Part shown: positions 1 to 8,651 of the stretch, in pieces
Numbering within the stretch: the first letter of the stretch is position 1
How the letters are laid out: each line of letters begins with the position of its first letter
Assembly: GCA_018432315.1 (NCBI GenBank)
Contig: JAHDLB010000031.1
Span: forward strand, 32,249 to 96,248
From: Anaerolineae bacterium
GTDB lineage: Bacteria > Chloroflexota > Anaerolineae > Aggregatilineales > Aggregatilineaceae
Reading direction: 5' to 3'
DNA length: 64,000 bases
Position numbers and translations under genes: made by a program
Notes under the pieces: model-generated
The model's database searches: none
What the model was told of the DNA's origin: nothing
The model's input: only the letters and a program-made list of their open reading frames with translations

Positions 1-1990
1 GCTGACCTACTGGATTGAGGTCGATGGGCAGGCCGGGCCGGAATACACGCTGACCGGCGAAGACTGGCAGCCCGCGCCGCTGGAGTTGGTGATGTTCGAA
101 CGGTCCAGCGCGGACGCCCGCCAGTGGACGATGCGCGTGGGCCGGAACGTTTCCGGCCCGGCACCGGCTGGCGAGGCGCTGCCGCCGCTGGTGGCGGTCG
201 AATGGCTGACGGATGGCGCGCGCGCCCGGCGCGTCCGGCTGGTGTTTGCGTGCGATCCCGCCGAGGCGTTCTTCGGCCTGGGCGAGCGCTTCAACGCGCT
301 GGACCAGCGCGGCGAGATCATGGACGTGCGCTGTTACGAGCAGTACAAGAGCCAGGGCAAGCGGACCTATATGCCGGTCCCGTTCCTGCTCTCGTCGGCG
401 GGCTACGGCGTGCACGTCGAGAGCAGCCGCTGGATGCAGTTCGACCTGGCCGCCACCCGGCCCGATCGCTGGACGCTGGAAGCCGACATCGGGCCGGACG
501 AAACGCTGGCGGCCACGTGGTTTACCGGGGGCGACCCGCTGGAGATCACCGCCCAGTTCACGCAGCGCACCGGCCCGGCGGTTCTGCCGCCGCTGTGGGC
601 GTTCGGCCTGTGGATGAGCGGCAACGAGTGGAACTCGCAGGCGCGTGTGTTGCGCGAGGTCGAGCAGTCGTTCGAGCACGGGATCATCCCCAGCGCGCTC
701 GTCATCGAGGCGTGGAGCGACGAGCAGACGTTTTACATCTGGAACGACGCGCAGGTCGCGCCCATGCCGGGCGATGCCGCGCCCCGCCTCGCCGATTTCA
801 CCTTCCCCGCGGGCGGCAAATGGCCGGACCCGAAGGCGATGGTCGACTGGCTGCACGCGCGCGACATTCGCCTGGTGCTGTGGCAGCTTCCCGTCTTCAA
901 ATTCAGCGACGGGACGAACCCTCAGCACGAGGCCGATCGCGCGGTGTTCGAGCGCGAGGGCTACGGCGTGCGCAAAGCGGACGGATCGCTGTACCGGGTG
1001 CTGCCGTTCTGGTTCCGCAACGGCTACCTGTGGGACGTGACGAATCCGGCGGCGCGCGACTGGTGGCTGAACAAGCGCGCCTACCTGCTCGACGAGATGG
1101 GGATCGACGGTTTCAAGACGGACGGCGGCGAGCACCTGTGGAGCACGGCGGTGCGCTTCGCCGATGGCCGCCGGGGCGACGAGGTGTTGAACGAGTACCC
1201 GCAGTTGTACACCGCGGCGTATTACGACTTCGCGACCGGCAAGCGCCCCGACGCCCTGACGTTCAGCCGGGCCGGGTTCACCGGCTCACAGCGGTCGCCC
1301 GTTCACTGGGCGGGCGACGAAAACTCGACCTGGGACGCGTTCCGCCATTCGATCCTGGCCGGGCTGTCGGCGGGCGTGTCGGGCATTCCGTTCTGGGGCT
1401 GGGACCTGGGCGGCTTCAGCGGCGCGATCCCCTCGGCGGAGCTGTACCTGCGCGGCGCGGCGATGGCCGCCTTCTGCCCGATCATGCAGTATCACTCCGA
1501 GTTCAACCAGCACCGCGAGCCGTGCCACGACCGCACGCCCTGGAACATCCAGGCGCGCACCGGCGACGACCGCGTGATCCCGGCGTTTCGCCATTTCGTG
1601 AACACGCGGCATAATCTGATGCCGTATATCTGGAGGGAAGCGCAGCACGCCGCCCGCACCGGCCAGCCGGTGATGCGCGCGCTGGGGCTGTGGCACCGCG
1701 AGGCGTCGCCCTACCAGTATTTCTTCGGGCGCGATCTGCTCGTCTGCCCGGTCGTCGAGGAGGGCGCGGAAACGTGGTCCGCCTACTTGCCGGACGGCGA
1801 CTGGCGCGACCTGTGGACCGGCGACCGTTTCGCCGGGGGGCAGCACGTGCAGGTTCCCGCCCCGCTGGACCGCATCCCGGTCTTCGTGCGGGCCGGCGCG
1901 GCGATCCCCGTGGCGTGGGGCCCCAACCGGCAATGGGGCGAATACGTCCCGCTGAGCGCGGAGCCGACCGATTTTGTGCGCTATGAGTGA
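1..1990 (+). CDS. GH31 family alpha-glycosidase (5' end outside window)
   Basis: The frame is open from base 2, so the gene starts upstream of the window; the first in-window ATG (86) is internal. The visible 663 residues cover most of a GH31 (beta/alpha)8 enzyme. The signature FKTDGGE near base 1112-1132 carries the Asp expected to be the catalytic nucleophile, and WAGDEN near 1309-1325 carries the expected Asp acid/base. GH31 enzymes release terminal alpha-glucose, alpha-xylose or related sugars from oligosaccharides. The overall pattern is YicI/alpha-xylosidase-like, but the substrate cannot be read from the sequence. No signal peptide can be judged because the N-terminus is missing. It ends with TGA 28 bases before the next gene, on the same strand. 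Confidence 0.9.
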   Translation, partial: LTYWIEVDGQAGPEYTLTGEDWQPAPLELVMFERSSADARQWTMRVGRNVSGPAPAGEALPPLVAVEWLTDGARARRVRLVFACDPAEAFFGLGERFNALDQRGEIMDVRCYEQYKSQGKRTYMPVPFLLSSAGYGVHVESSRWMQFDLAATRPDRWTLEADIGPDETLAATWFTGGDPLEITAQFTQRTGPAVLPPLWAFGLWMSGNEWNSQARVLREVEQSFEHGIIPSALVIEAWSDEQTFYIWNDAQVAPMPGDAAPRLADFTFPAGGKWPDPKAMVDWLHARDIRLVLWQLPVFKFSDGTNPQHEADRAVFEREGYGVRKADGSLYRVLPFWFRNGYLWDVTNPAARDWWLNKRAYLLDEMGIDGFKTDGGEHLWSTAVRFADGRRGDEVLNEYPQLYTAAYYDFATGKRPDALTFSRAGFTGSQRSPVHWAGDENSTWDAFRHSILAGLSAGVSGIPFWGWDLGGFSGAIPSAELYLRGAAMAAFCPIMQYHSEFNQHREPCHDRTPWNIQARTGDDRVIPAFRHFVNTRHNLMPYIWREAQHAARTGQPVMRALGLWHREASPYQYFFGRDLLVCPVVEEGAETWSAYLPDGDWRDLWTGDRFAGGQHVQVPAPLDRIPVFVRAGAAIPVAWGPNRQWGEYVPLSAEPTDFVRYE

Positions 1991-2017
1991 GCCATCAAGG
2001 AGACAGAATCACCGGAG

Positions 2018-2818
2018 ATGAACGCGCGAGACTATGCAGCTTTCACCGAGACGCTGACGCGCACCCTGGAACGCGATCCGCGCGTGCTGGGGCTGATGTC
2101 GGCGGGATCGATGGCGGGGCAGACGCACCAGCCGGACGAGTGGTCCGATCACGATTTCTGGGTGGTCGTCGAGCCGGACGCCGTCGCGTGGTTCAAAGCT
2201 CACCGCGAATGGCTGCCCGGCAGCGATCGGATCGTCCTGTATGTCGCCGACACCGTGACCGACGGCGTCACCGCCATCTACGAGAGCGGTCACCTGGCCG
2301 AGTTCGCCGTCTCGGACCGGGACGGGCTGCAGCGCGCCAGGCTCAACGATTACCGCCTGCTGGTGGACCGCGCCGGGCTGGCAGCGGTTCTGGAGCGCGT
2401 GGAACGGGCGACCGCCGCCGAGTTTCAGACGGCGATCCGGGACGATGCCTCGCTGCTGGGGCGCTTCTTCACCAGCCTGCTGGTCGGCACGGGGCGCTAT
2501 CGCCGCGGCGAGCACCTGAGCGCGCGGCAGTTCATCACGGTGCTGTCGCTCCACGCGCTGCTGCGGCTGATCGCCAAGCACATCCCTGCCGAGCAGCCCG
2601 CCGCACTGGACAACCTCGATCCGCTGCGCCGCTTCGAGATGGCCTATCCGCAGATTGCCGGCGAGATCAACGCGCTGCTGCGGCTCGATCTCGACCGGGC
2701 GGCGGCGGGCCTGCTCGACTTGGCGGAACGTCTGCTGCGCGACCGGGTCACCGGATACCCCGACGACGCCGCGCGTGCCCTGCGCCAGACCGTGCTCGCG
2801 GAGGTGGATGAGGCGTGA
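2018..2818 (+). CDS. nucleotidyltransferase-domain protein
   Basis: 266 residues. The N-terminal third has the Pol-beta-type nucleotidyltransferase pattern: a GS pair (SAGSMAG) followed about 11 residues later by WSDHDFW, whose two Asp residues would bind metal. The C-terminal part is helical and Leu/Arg-rich, as in aminoglycoside adenylyltransferase-like proteins. An AAGGAGA stretch lies 14 bases before the ATG. It could modify a small molecule such as an aminoglycoside or act on a protein; the sequence does not decide. Together with the downstream DinB gene it forms a small housekeeping or resistance-type cluster, unlike the sugar operons that follow. Confidence 0.7.
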   Translation: MNARDYAAFTETLTRTLERDPRVLGLMSAGSMAGQTHQPDEWSDHDFWVVVEPDAVAWFKAHREWLPGSDRIVLYVADTVTDGVTAIYESGHLAEFAVSDRDGLQRARLNDYRLLVDRAGLAAVLERVERATAAEFQTAIRDDASLLGRFFTSLLVGTGRYRRGEHLSARQFITVLSLHALLRLIAKHIPAEQPAALDNLDPLRRFEMAYPQIAGEINALLRLDLDRAAAGLLDLAERLLRDRVTGYPDDAARALRQTVLAEVDEA

Positions 2819-2921
2819 TCGAGGCCGGGCGGCTGGCCTGCGCGATCGCGCTGTCGCCCCGTTCTGGCGCGGATTCCGCGCGCGGCATACCATACAGGCG
2901 ACGCTGAAAGGAGGCGCAAGG

Positions 2922-3404
2922 ATGAATATCGATCCCGAACTTCTGCTCGATTACACCATCTGGGCGGACGACCGCGTGCTCGAAGGGGCGCGCCAACTCG
3001 CCCCGGACGCCCTCGCCGCGCCGATTCGCGCGGGGTGGCTGTCGCCGCATGGGGTCCTGGTGCACATGCTGGCCGCGGATCGGGTCTGGCTGTCGCGCTG
3101 GCAGGGCGAGTCGCCCGACCGGCTGCTGTCCGCTGGCGACCTGCCCACGCTGGACGCCGTGACCGAGGCGTGGGCCTCGCTGCGCGAGGAGTTCCGCGCG
3201 TTCCTGCAAACGATGGACGATCCGGACCGCGTCGTGTCCTACCGGACGACGCGCGGCATCCCGCAGCAGGACGTTCTCTGGCAGATGATCGTGCACGTGT
3301 TCAACCACCACACCGAGCACCGGGCGCAGGTGGCGCTGGTGCTGGCGCAGAACGGCATCGACGTCGGCTCGCTGGACCTGATCACCTTCGTGCGCAGCGG
3401 CTAG
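2922..3404 (+). CDS. DinB family protein
   Basis: 160 residues, the usual length of a DinB/YfiT four-helix-bundle protein. A longer frame starts upstream, but AAAGGAGG at 2908-2914 places the start at the ATG at 2922. The metal-binding pattern is visible: a His in HGVLVHML near residue 45 and the C-terminal HVFNHHTEHRAQV motif, which matches the family HxxxHR signature. Members include bacillithiol/mycothiol-dependent S-transferases and damage-inducible proteins; the exact substrate is unknown. It follows the nucleotidyltransferase gene on the same strand after 103 bases. Confidence 0.85.
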   Translation: MNIDPELLLDYTIWADDRVLEGARQLAPDALAAPIRAGWLSPHGVLVHMLAADRVWLSRWQGESPDRLLSAGDLPTLDAVTEAWASLREEFRAFLQTMDDPDRVVSYRTTRGIPQQDVLWQMIVHVFNHHTEHRAQVALVLAQNGIDVGSLDLITFVRSG

Positions 3405-3466
3405 CGGTTCGCTGCGCGGATTGTGGGGCCGGGAGCGACACCCCCGGTCCGCGCCCTGGACGGTGA

Positions 3467-4729
3467 TTACACGGCGCGCCGGGGGTGGGGGGCGGTTAGG
3501 CTCGCCAACCCGACACCAACGGCCAGGGCGGCGCCCAGCCAGAGGACCGCGTTATAACTGCCCAGGTTGTCGTAGGCCAGCCCGAACGCGATCGGCCCGA
3601 TGGACGTGCCGGCCACCAGCGCGGTCGTCACGAAGCCACGAATCGTGGCCTGGTGCATGCGCCCGTACAGGTTGGCCCACACCGTCCCGTCGAAGACCGA
3701 GCCCATCCCCATGAAGAATCCGAAGGCCAGCGCGTAGGCGATCACCAGCCCATCCGCCGACATGGCCGTTGCCACGCCGTTGGCGAGCAGGAACGCGGTC
3801 AACTGCATCGCCATGACGACGTTCGGGCGCAGACGGTCGACCAGCCAGCCGGTCAGCAGCGTCGATCCGGCCATCACCAGGGCCGCATACCCGTAGGTTT
3901 CGGCAGCCAGGCGCGCCGTGTGGCCCGCGTTCTCGAACAGCGAAATCTGGTGAAAGATGAGCCCTGTCCCCCAGGCGGAGCACAGCACCCGGCCCGACAT
4001 GAAGGCCCAGAAGATCGGCGTGTGCATCGCCTCGCCCAGCGACCAGTCGCCATTTGAGCGGAGGTCCGCGCTCTGGGAGTCGCCGGTCTTGCCGTCGGGC
4101 TGCAAGCCGAAATCCTCGGGCCGGTCGCGCATCAGCAGCCACGTCAGCGGGGCGACGATCAGGCCCACCCCGGCCCCCAGGACGATCCACGCCTGCCGCC
4201 AGCCGTGCGCGTCGATGTAGCCCTGCAGCCAGGGCAGGTACAGGCGCTGGAACAGCGCGAAACACACCAGGGTGATCCCCATCACGAAGCCGCGCCGCGC
4301 CTGGAACCACTCCGCGATCACCGTCGAGCTGTTCAGCCCCAGCGATCCCTGGCCCAGCCCGCGAATGGCGACGAAGCTGATCAGAATGGTGAACGGGCTC
4401 ATGATCAGCGAGCAGGCCAGCAGCACGGCGGCGAACAGGATCGCGATCACCGTGCCCGCCCGCCGGTTGCCGCGCCGGTCGATCTGGCGGCCAACCCACG
4501 TCAGGCCGAGCGCCGCGATAAACGTCCCCAGCCCATACAGGCCGGAGACGGTGGTCCGGCTGAGGCCGAAGTCGGCGATGTAGTGGTCGATGAACAACGA
4601 GATGGAGAAGCTCTGCCCGGGCGCGGTGGCGGACAGCCCGACCGCGGCGGCAATCCACACGAACCATCCATAGAAGAACGGGGATCGCTGAACGAGCCAG
4701 CTTTTTTGAACCGGTTGTGTTTGTCTCAT
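3467..4729 (-). CDS. MFS transporter
   Basis: 420 residues with about 12 hydrophobic helices. It has an MFS loop between helices 2 and 3 (VGRQIDRRGNRRAG) and a long charged central loop (about residues 195-225) dividing the two six-helix halves. The pattern resembles monocarboxylate/oxalate-formate antiporter-type MFS proteins; the substrate is unknown. The start at 4729 is chosen because CCGGAG lies just upstream and because the upstream extension to 4804 has no membrane or domain character. It converges with the DinB gene and diverges from the small membrane protein at 4927. Confidence 0.85.
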   Translation of the reverse strand: MRQTQPVQKSWLVQRSPFFYGWFVWIAAAVGLSATAPGQSFSISLFIDHYIADFGLSRTTVSGLYGLGTFIAALGLTWVGRQIDRRGNRRAGTVIAILFAAVLLACSLIMSPFTILISFVAIRGLGQGSLGLNSSTVIAEWFQARRGFVMGITLVCFALFQRLYLPWLQGYIDAHGWRQAWIVLGAGVGLIVAPLTWLLMRDRPEDFGLQPDGKTGDSQSADLRSNGDWSLGEAMHTPIFWAFMSGRVLCSAWGTGLIFHQISLFENAGHTARLAAETYGYAALVMAGSTLLTGWLVDRLRPNVVMAMQLTAFLLANGVATAMSADGLVIAYALAFGFFMGMGSVFDGTVWANLYGRMHQATIRGFVTTALVAGTSIGPIAFGLAYDNLGSYNAVLWLGAALAVGVGLASLTAPHPRRAV

Positions 4730-4816
4730 GATCTCCGGCGATTTCGAATGCGTTCCAGACTGGATCTTCCTCGCGCCGAGGAACAGGCAGGCTGGAATGT
4801 CCAACCATGCCCGCCT

Positions 4817-4844
4817 ATTCTAACAGATCGCGGGGAATGGTCAG
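4817..4844 (-). promoter_or_regulatory. candidate promoter of the MFS gene
   Basis: On the minus strand CTGACC (4844-4839) and TAGAAT (4822-4817) are separated by 16 bases, about 90 bases before the MFS start. The -10 matches the sigma70 consensus at 5 of 6 positions and the -35 at 4 of 6. Sequence match only. Confidence 0.4.
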
Positions 4845-4885
4845 GCGGCGCGTGTGATTCGCGCGACCCATGCCCGCCCCCGACG

Positions 4886-4891
4886 TATAAT
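4886..4891 (+). promoter_or_regulatory. perfect TATAAT -10 before small membrane protein
   Basis: TATAAT lies 35 bases before the ATG at 4927, with a GGGAGGG ribosome-binding site between. No good -35 hexamer is seen at 16-18 bases upstream, so recognition would depend on an activator or on the -10 alone. Confidence 0.35.
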
Positions 4892-4926
4892 AGAGACAAC
4901 CGACGCGTATCCTGTGGGAGGGACGA

Positions 4927-5322
4927 ATGGACCGGTTCGACCAAGCGTACATGGAACGGCGCGAGAAGCAGATCAAAGAGTTGTACGAGCTGCGCGCGAT
5001 GGTTCTGGCCTGCCTTGTAACCGGGGTGATTTTGGGGATTGCAGGGGCGGGGCTGCTGAGCAACGGATTCGACACGACCGGCACGATCGTGATGGTCTTT
5101 GCGGTGCTGTTCGGGCTGGGGGCGATCTTCATGGGCGCGAGCTATTTCGCGCAGAAGGGCGCCGACCGGGCTATCCAGCGGGAATACGAGCTGCTGGCGC
5201 GCTACGAAAAGCCCAAGCGCGGCAGCGGGGACGAGGTCGTCCGGCTGGCCGACGACGGCGAGCTGATCGTGGAGGCCGACCTGGCCGACGAAGCCAGCTA
5301 CCGGGAAGGGCGGGCCGGGTAA
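4927..5322 (+). CDS. small two-helix membrane protein of unknown function
   Basis: 131 residues. A charged N-terminal helix rich in Glu, Arg and Lys (residues 1-24) precedes two transmembrane helices (about 25-46 and 54-76) and an acidic cytoplasmic tail (about 80-131). GGGAGGG sits 5 bases before the ATG. I do not recognise a named family. It is monocistronic between the divergent MFS gene and the convergent FGGY kinase operon. Confidence 0.65.
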   Translation: MDRFDQAYMERREKQIKELYELRAMVLACLVTGVILGIAGAGLLSNGFDTTGTIVMVFAVLFGLGAIFMGASYFAQKGADRAIQREYELLARYEKPKRGSGDEVVRLADDGELIVEADLADEASYREGRAG

Positions 5323-5346
5323 ACCTGCCCGCCGCGCCGCGACCCG

Positions 5347-6822
5347 TCACGCCAGTTGGGCGAAGATCGGCTTGAGCGCCGGGTAAGCCTCGCGAAACGC
5401 ACGGTACTGCCGGTCGAAGTGCTCTGCGTGGGCCGGGTCCGGCTGGAGCGTGGCCTCGATCGGGAAGAACTCCGGCGCGGCGTAACTCGCGCGCGCGCCA
5501 TGGGCGACCTGCGCGCACAGGATCGCGCCGCGCACGCCGACGTTTTCGGGGTCCGCCTGGATGGCAACCGGCAGGTGAGTCACGTCCGCGAACAACTGGC
5601 ACCACCGCCGCGATCGCGTGCCGCCGCCCGTCAGGGTGAGCGTGGTCGTCGCGCCGGGGATCAGCGCGTCCAGCGCGTGGCGGTAGGCATACACCACCCC
5701 CTCCAGCACGGCGCGGCACAGATCGTCGCGGGTCGCGCTGGCGCCCAGCCCCACGAACGCCCCGCGCGCGTGCGGATCGCTGAACGGCGCGCGCTCGCCG
5801 CTGAGATAGGGCAGGTAGAGCAGGCGTGACGGGGCGCGGTCCAGGGCGCGGGCAATCACGGTGTCGTAGTCGCCGCCGCCGAACAGGTCCCGCACCCAGT
5901 CGAGGTTGCCGCCCGCGGTGAGCAGCGGCGCGACCTGGATGGTGCGCCCGGGGGCCGGATGCGCCAGGGTGATCACGCCCTGGCCGGGTTGGGCGCGCTC
6001 CGTCGCGGTGAAGGCGATCCAGCCGCTGGTGCCCAGGTAGGCGTACACCGCCCCCGGCTCGCCGCTGCCCGCGCCGATGGTCGTCGCGCCCGCGTCGCCG
6101 GGGCCGTGATAGACCGGGATGCCCGCCGGCAGGCCGAGCGTCTCGGCGGCGGCGGACGTCAGCGCTCCGACGCGGTGGCCGCCGGGCGTGATGGGCGGCA
6201 CCAGCCGGGCGCAGTCGCGGAGCCCCAGCGCGGCAAAAACCGAGTCGTCCAGCGCCGTCCGGGTCGCGAGGTTCATCAGACCGGTGGTCGAGGCCGTGGT
6301 GGTGTCGGTGGTGGCCGCGCCGGTCATATTGAGGGCGACGAAATCCGCCGCGCCCAGCAGCAGCCACCTGCTCGCCTCCAGCGCGGCGGGCTCGTGCGCT
6401 TGCAGCCACGCCAGCTTCGCCAACAGGCTGCCCGCGTCCTGGTCGTTGCCGGTCAGCTCGCGGATGCGCGCCGCGCCGAGTTGGTCGGGCAGGCGCGCCG
6501 CTTCGGCGTGGGCGCGCGTGTCGCTGTAGAGAATCACCGGGCGGACCGGGTCCCCGGCGGCATTCACCAGGATTGCGTCCTGCATCTGCCCGGTGAGCGC
6601 GATCGCGTCCACCTCGTCGAGCGCGCCGAGCGCGCGGCACGTCTCGCGGACCGCCCGCCACCAGTCGCCCGCGTCCTGCTCCATGACGCCGCCCGTGGCC
6701 GTGTGAGTCGAATACTGCCGGGTCGCGCTGCGCACGACCTGCCCCGCGCCGTCGATCAGCGCGGCTTTGGCGCCCGTGGTCCCGATGTCGAATGCCAGCC
6801 AGAGGTTTGCCATGTCGCTCAT
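5347..6822 (-). CDS. FGGY-family carbohydrate kinase (xylulokinase-like)
   Basis: 491 residues, the normal length for xylulokinase-type FGGY kinases. The N-terminal phosphate loop (FDIGTTGAKA, residues 11-20), the central DTTTASTTGLM region, HGPGDAG and the C-terminal nucleotide-binding signature LTGGGTRS are all present. It would phosphorylate a ketose or polyol using ATP in the cytoplasm. The start at 6822 is preferred because its ATG overlaps the stop of the TrpA-like gene by four bases (ATGA), implying translational coupling. It is the last gene of the importer operon running from 11257 down to 5347, so its substrate is probably the imported sugar or a product made from it. Confidence 0.88.
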   Translation of the reverse strand: MSDMANLWLAFDIGTTGAKAALIDGAGQVVRSATRQYSTHTATGGVMEQDAGDWWRAVRETCRALGALDEVDAIALTGQMQDAILVNAAGDPVRPVILYSDTRAHAEAARLPDQLGAARIRELTGNDQDAGSLLAKLAWLQAHEPAALEASRWLLLGAADFVALNMTGAATTDTTTASTTGLMNLATRTALDDSVFAALGLRDCARLVPPITPGGHRVGALTSAAAETLGLPAGIPVYHGPGDAGATTIGAGSGEPGAVYAYLGTSGWIAFTATERAQPGQGVITLAHPAPGRTIQVAPLLTAGGNLDWVRDLFGGGDYDTVIARALDRAPSRLLYLPYLSGERAPFSDPHARGAFVGLGASATRDDLCRAVLEGVVYAYRHALDALIPGATTTLTLTGGGTRSRRWCQLFADVTHLPVAIQADPENVGVRGAILCAQVAHGARASYAAPEFFPIEATLQPDPAHAEHFDRQYRAFREAYPALKPIFAQLA

Positions 6823-7619
6823 CCCGCGTCGTAATAGGTTGCGTCGCGCAACGTCCGGATATAATCCACGAGAGCGCTCTCGCCCGCCTGCATCTGCTCG
6901 ACGAGCTTCGTCCCGATGATTGCCATGTCCGCGCCGATGCGGGCCAGGGCGGCGACCTGCTGCGGGCGCTGGAGGCCGATCCCGACCGCGATGGGGATGT
7001 CCGGGTCGATGGCGCGAATCCGCCGGATCGCGTCCGCCACCACCGCGCTCAGTTCGCCCTCGATGTCCGCGGGCTGGCCCGTGCGCCCGGCCCCGGCCTT
7101 CAGATAGACGACGTTGCCCAGCCCGATGCGCTCGTGCAGCACGTCGTCCGGCGCGTGCGCGTCGATCAGCGTCAGCACGGCCAGGTTCAGCGCCTCGGCG
7201 ATGGTCTTTACGTAGCGGCCTTCTTCCGGCTCGATGTCGGGCGCGATAAGCCCGTGGATGTGGTTCTCGACGCACAGGCGCAGGAAGCCGCTGAGCGCGC
7301 GCCCGACCGCGGTGTAGGTCATCACGAAGCGCGGCTGGGGAATGTGCCGCAGGCCGCCGAGCAGGGCCATCGCGGTTTCGGCCCCGATGCCGCGCTGGTG
7401 GATGACGACGTCGTGCGCGCTGGCGATCACCGGGCCGTCCATCGCGGGCGTGGGTGAGGGGATGCCGAACTCGATCACGTCCAGATCACCGGCGGCGCGC
7501 ACCAGCCGGTAGAAGTCGTCCGGCGACGGATAGCCCGCCAGGAAATAGCCGCACAGCGCCATGCGCCCCGCGGCCCGCGTGCGTTTGAGGGTGAGGAGTA
7601 GATGATTCGCGTTGCTCAT
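6819..7619 (-). CDS. stand-alone TrpA-like (beta/alpha)8 protein
   Basis: 266 residues, aligned by eye with tryptophan synthase alpha over its whole length. FLAGYPS, VIEFGIP with Glu50, AMDGPVIASA with Asp61, GLIAPDIEPEE and VGIGLQRPQQV correspond to known TrpA blocks; Glu50 and Asp61 correspond to the two catalytic acids. The usual PFSDP loop is changed to PSPTP. No trpB or other trp gene lies nearby; the gene sits between an importer permease and an FGGY kinase, coupled to the latter by an ATGA overlap. TrpA cleaves indole-glycerol phosphate by a retro-aldol reaction, so an aldolase acting on a phosphorylated sugar is a reasonable inference. GGAGGAA lies upstream of the ATG. Confidence 0.8.
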   Translation of the reverse strand: MSNANHLLLTLKRTRAAGRMALCGYFLAGYPSPDDFYRLVRAAGDLDVIEFGIPSPTPAMDGPVIASAHDVVIHQRGIGAETAMALLGGLRHIPQPRFVMTYTAVGRALSGFLRLCVENHIHGLIAPDIEPEEGRYVKTIAEALNLAVLTLIDAHAPDDVLHERIGLGNVVYLKAGAGRTGQPADIEGELSAVVADAIRRIRAIDPDIPIAVGIGLQRPQQVAALARIGADMAIIGTKLVEQMQAGESALVDYIRTLRDATYYDAG

Positions 7620-7634
7620 CGGGTTCCTCCGCGC

Positions 7635-8651
7635 TCAGCGCCGCGACAGGCTGCTCAACGTCACGGCCAGGACGATAATGCCGCCGGTCAGAATCTGCTG
7701 GATGTACGTGTCGATCTGCATCTGGGTGAGCCCGTTCGCCAGCACGCCCAGGATCAGCACGCCGAGCATGGTCGCCAGCACGTGCGGCTCGCCCTCTTCG
7801 CTCATCGTCATGCCCAGGAACACGGCGGCGATGGCCCGCAGCATCAGCCCGTCGCCCTGCGTCGGGTTGGCCGACGCCAGCCGGCTGACGAGCATCAGCC
7901 CGGCGATGGCCGCCCCCATGCCGCTGATCACGAACGCCATCAGCCGCAGCATCCGCACGCGCACGCCGCCCAGGCGCGCCGCCTCCATGTTGCCGCCGAT
8001 GGCGTACAGGCGGCGGCCAAAGACGGTTTGCTCCAGCACGATCCACACCACGATCAGCACGACGAGCGTGATGATCGTCAGGTAGGGCAGGGTGATTCGC
8101 TGGCCGTCGACGATGCCCAGGTAGATGCCGCCGCGCCCGAAATCGCTGAGCGCGGTGGGGATGGCGCGCCCGAAGATGGTGGTGCCGCCGCTGATGTACA
8201 GCGCCAGCCCGTTGAACATGGTCAGCGTGCCCAGCGTGGCGACGAACGGCGAGATGCGGATGTAGGACACCAGGACGCCGTTCAGCAGACCCCCGCCGGC
8301 CCCGACCAACAGCCCCAGCCCCAGCGCCACGCCCAGCATGTACCCGTCGCGCAGCAGCGTCCCGGCGACGATGCCGACCATGCTCGCCATCGTGCCCACG
8401 CTCAGGTCGAAGTCGTTGAGGACCATCACGATCGTCATGGTGGCCGCCACCACGCCCAGGATGCTTACCTGCTGCGTGATGTTCACCCAGTTGCGCACGT
8501 TCATGAACGTGTCGGGTTTCTGCCACGAGAAGAACGCCACGATCACGATGAAGCCGATGAGCGTGCCAAACTGCCGGAACAGGCGCGCCCACCGGACGCG
8601 CCCCCCCCTCCACGAACGGGCGTCATCAGTGGCTTGCGGGCTGGTTGTCAT
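7635..8651 (-). CDS. sugar ABC transporter permease, RbsC type
   Basis: 338 residues with about eight to ten hydrophobic segments and the family block DFDLSVGTMASMVGI near residue 80, which matches the conserved region of RbsC/XylH/AraH permeases. It would form a homodimeric membrane channel for a monosaccharide. Its first 26 bases overlap the end of the ATPase gene, so the two are translationally linked. A 15-base gap separates it from the TrpA-like gene downstream. A short charged cytoplasmic N-terminus (about 27 residues) precedes the first helix. Confidence 0.9.
   Translation of the reverse strand: MTTSPQATDDARSWRGGRVRWARLFRQFGTLIGFIVIVAFFSWQKPDTFMNVRNWVNITQQVSILGVVAATMTIVMVLNDFDLSVGTMASMVGIVAGTLLRDGYMLGVALGLGLLVGAGGGLLNGVLVSYIRISPFVATLGTLTMFNGLALYISGGTTIFGRAIPTALSDFGRGGIYLGIVDGQRITLPYLTIITLVVLIVVWIVLEQTVFGRRLYAIGGNMEAARLGGVRVRMLRLMAFVISGMGAAIAGLMLVSRLASANPTQGDGLMLRAIAAVFLGMTMSEEGEPHVLATMLGVLILGVLANGLTQMQIDTYIQQILTGGIIVLAVTLSSLSRR

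Noticed and set aside
6819..7619. Tryptophan biosynthesis gene trpA
   Set aside because: No trpB or other trp gene nearby, changed substrate loop, and tight coupling to a sugar kinase and importer; called TrpA-like instead.
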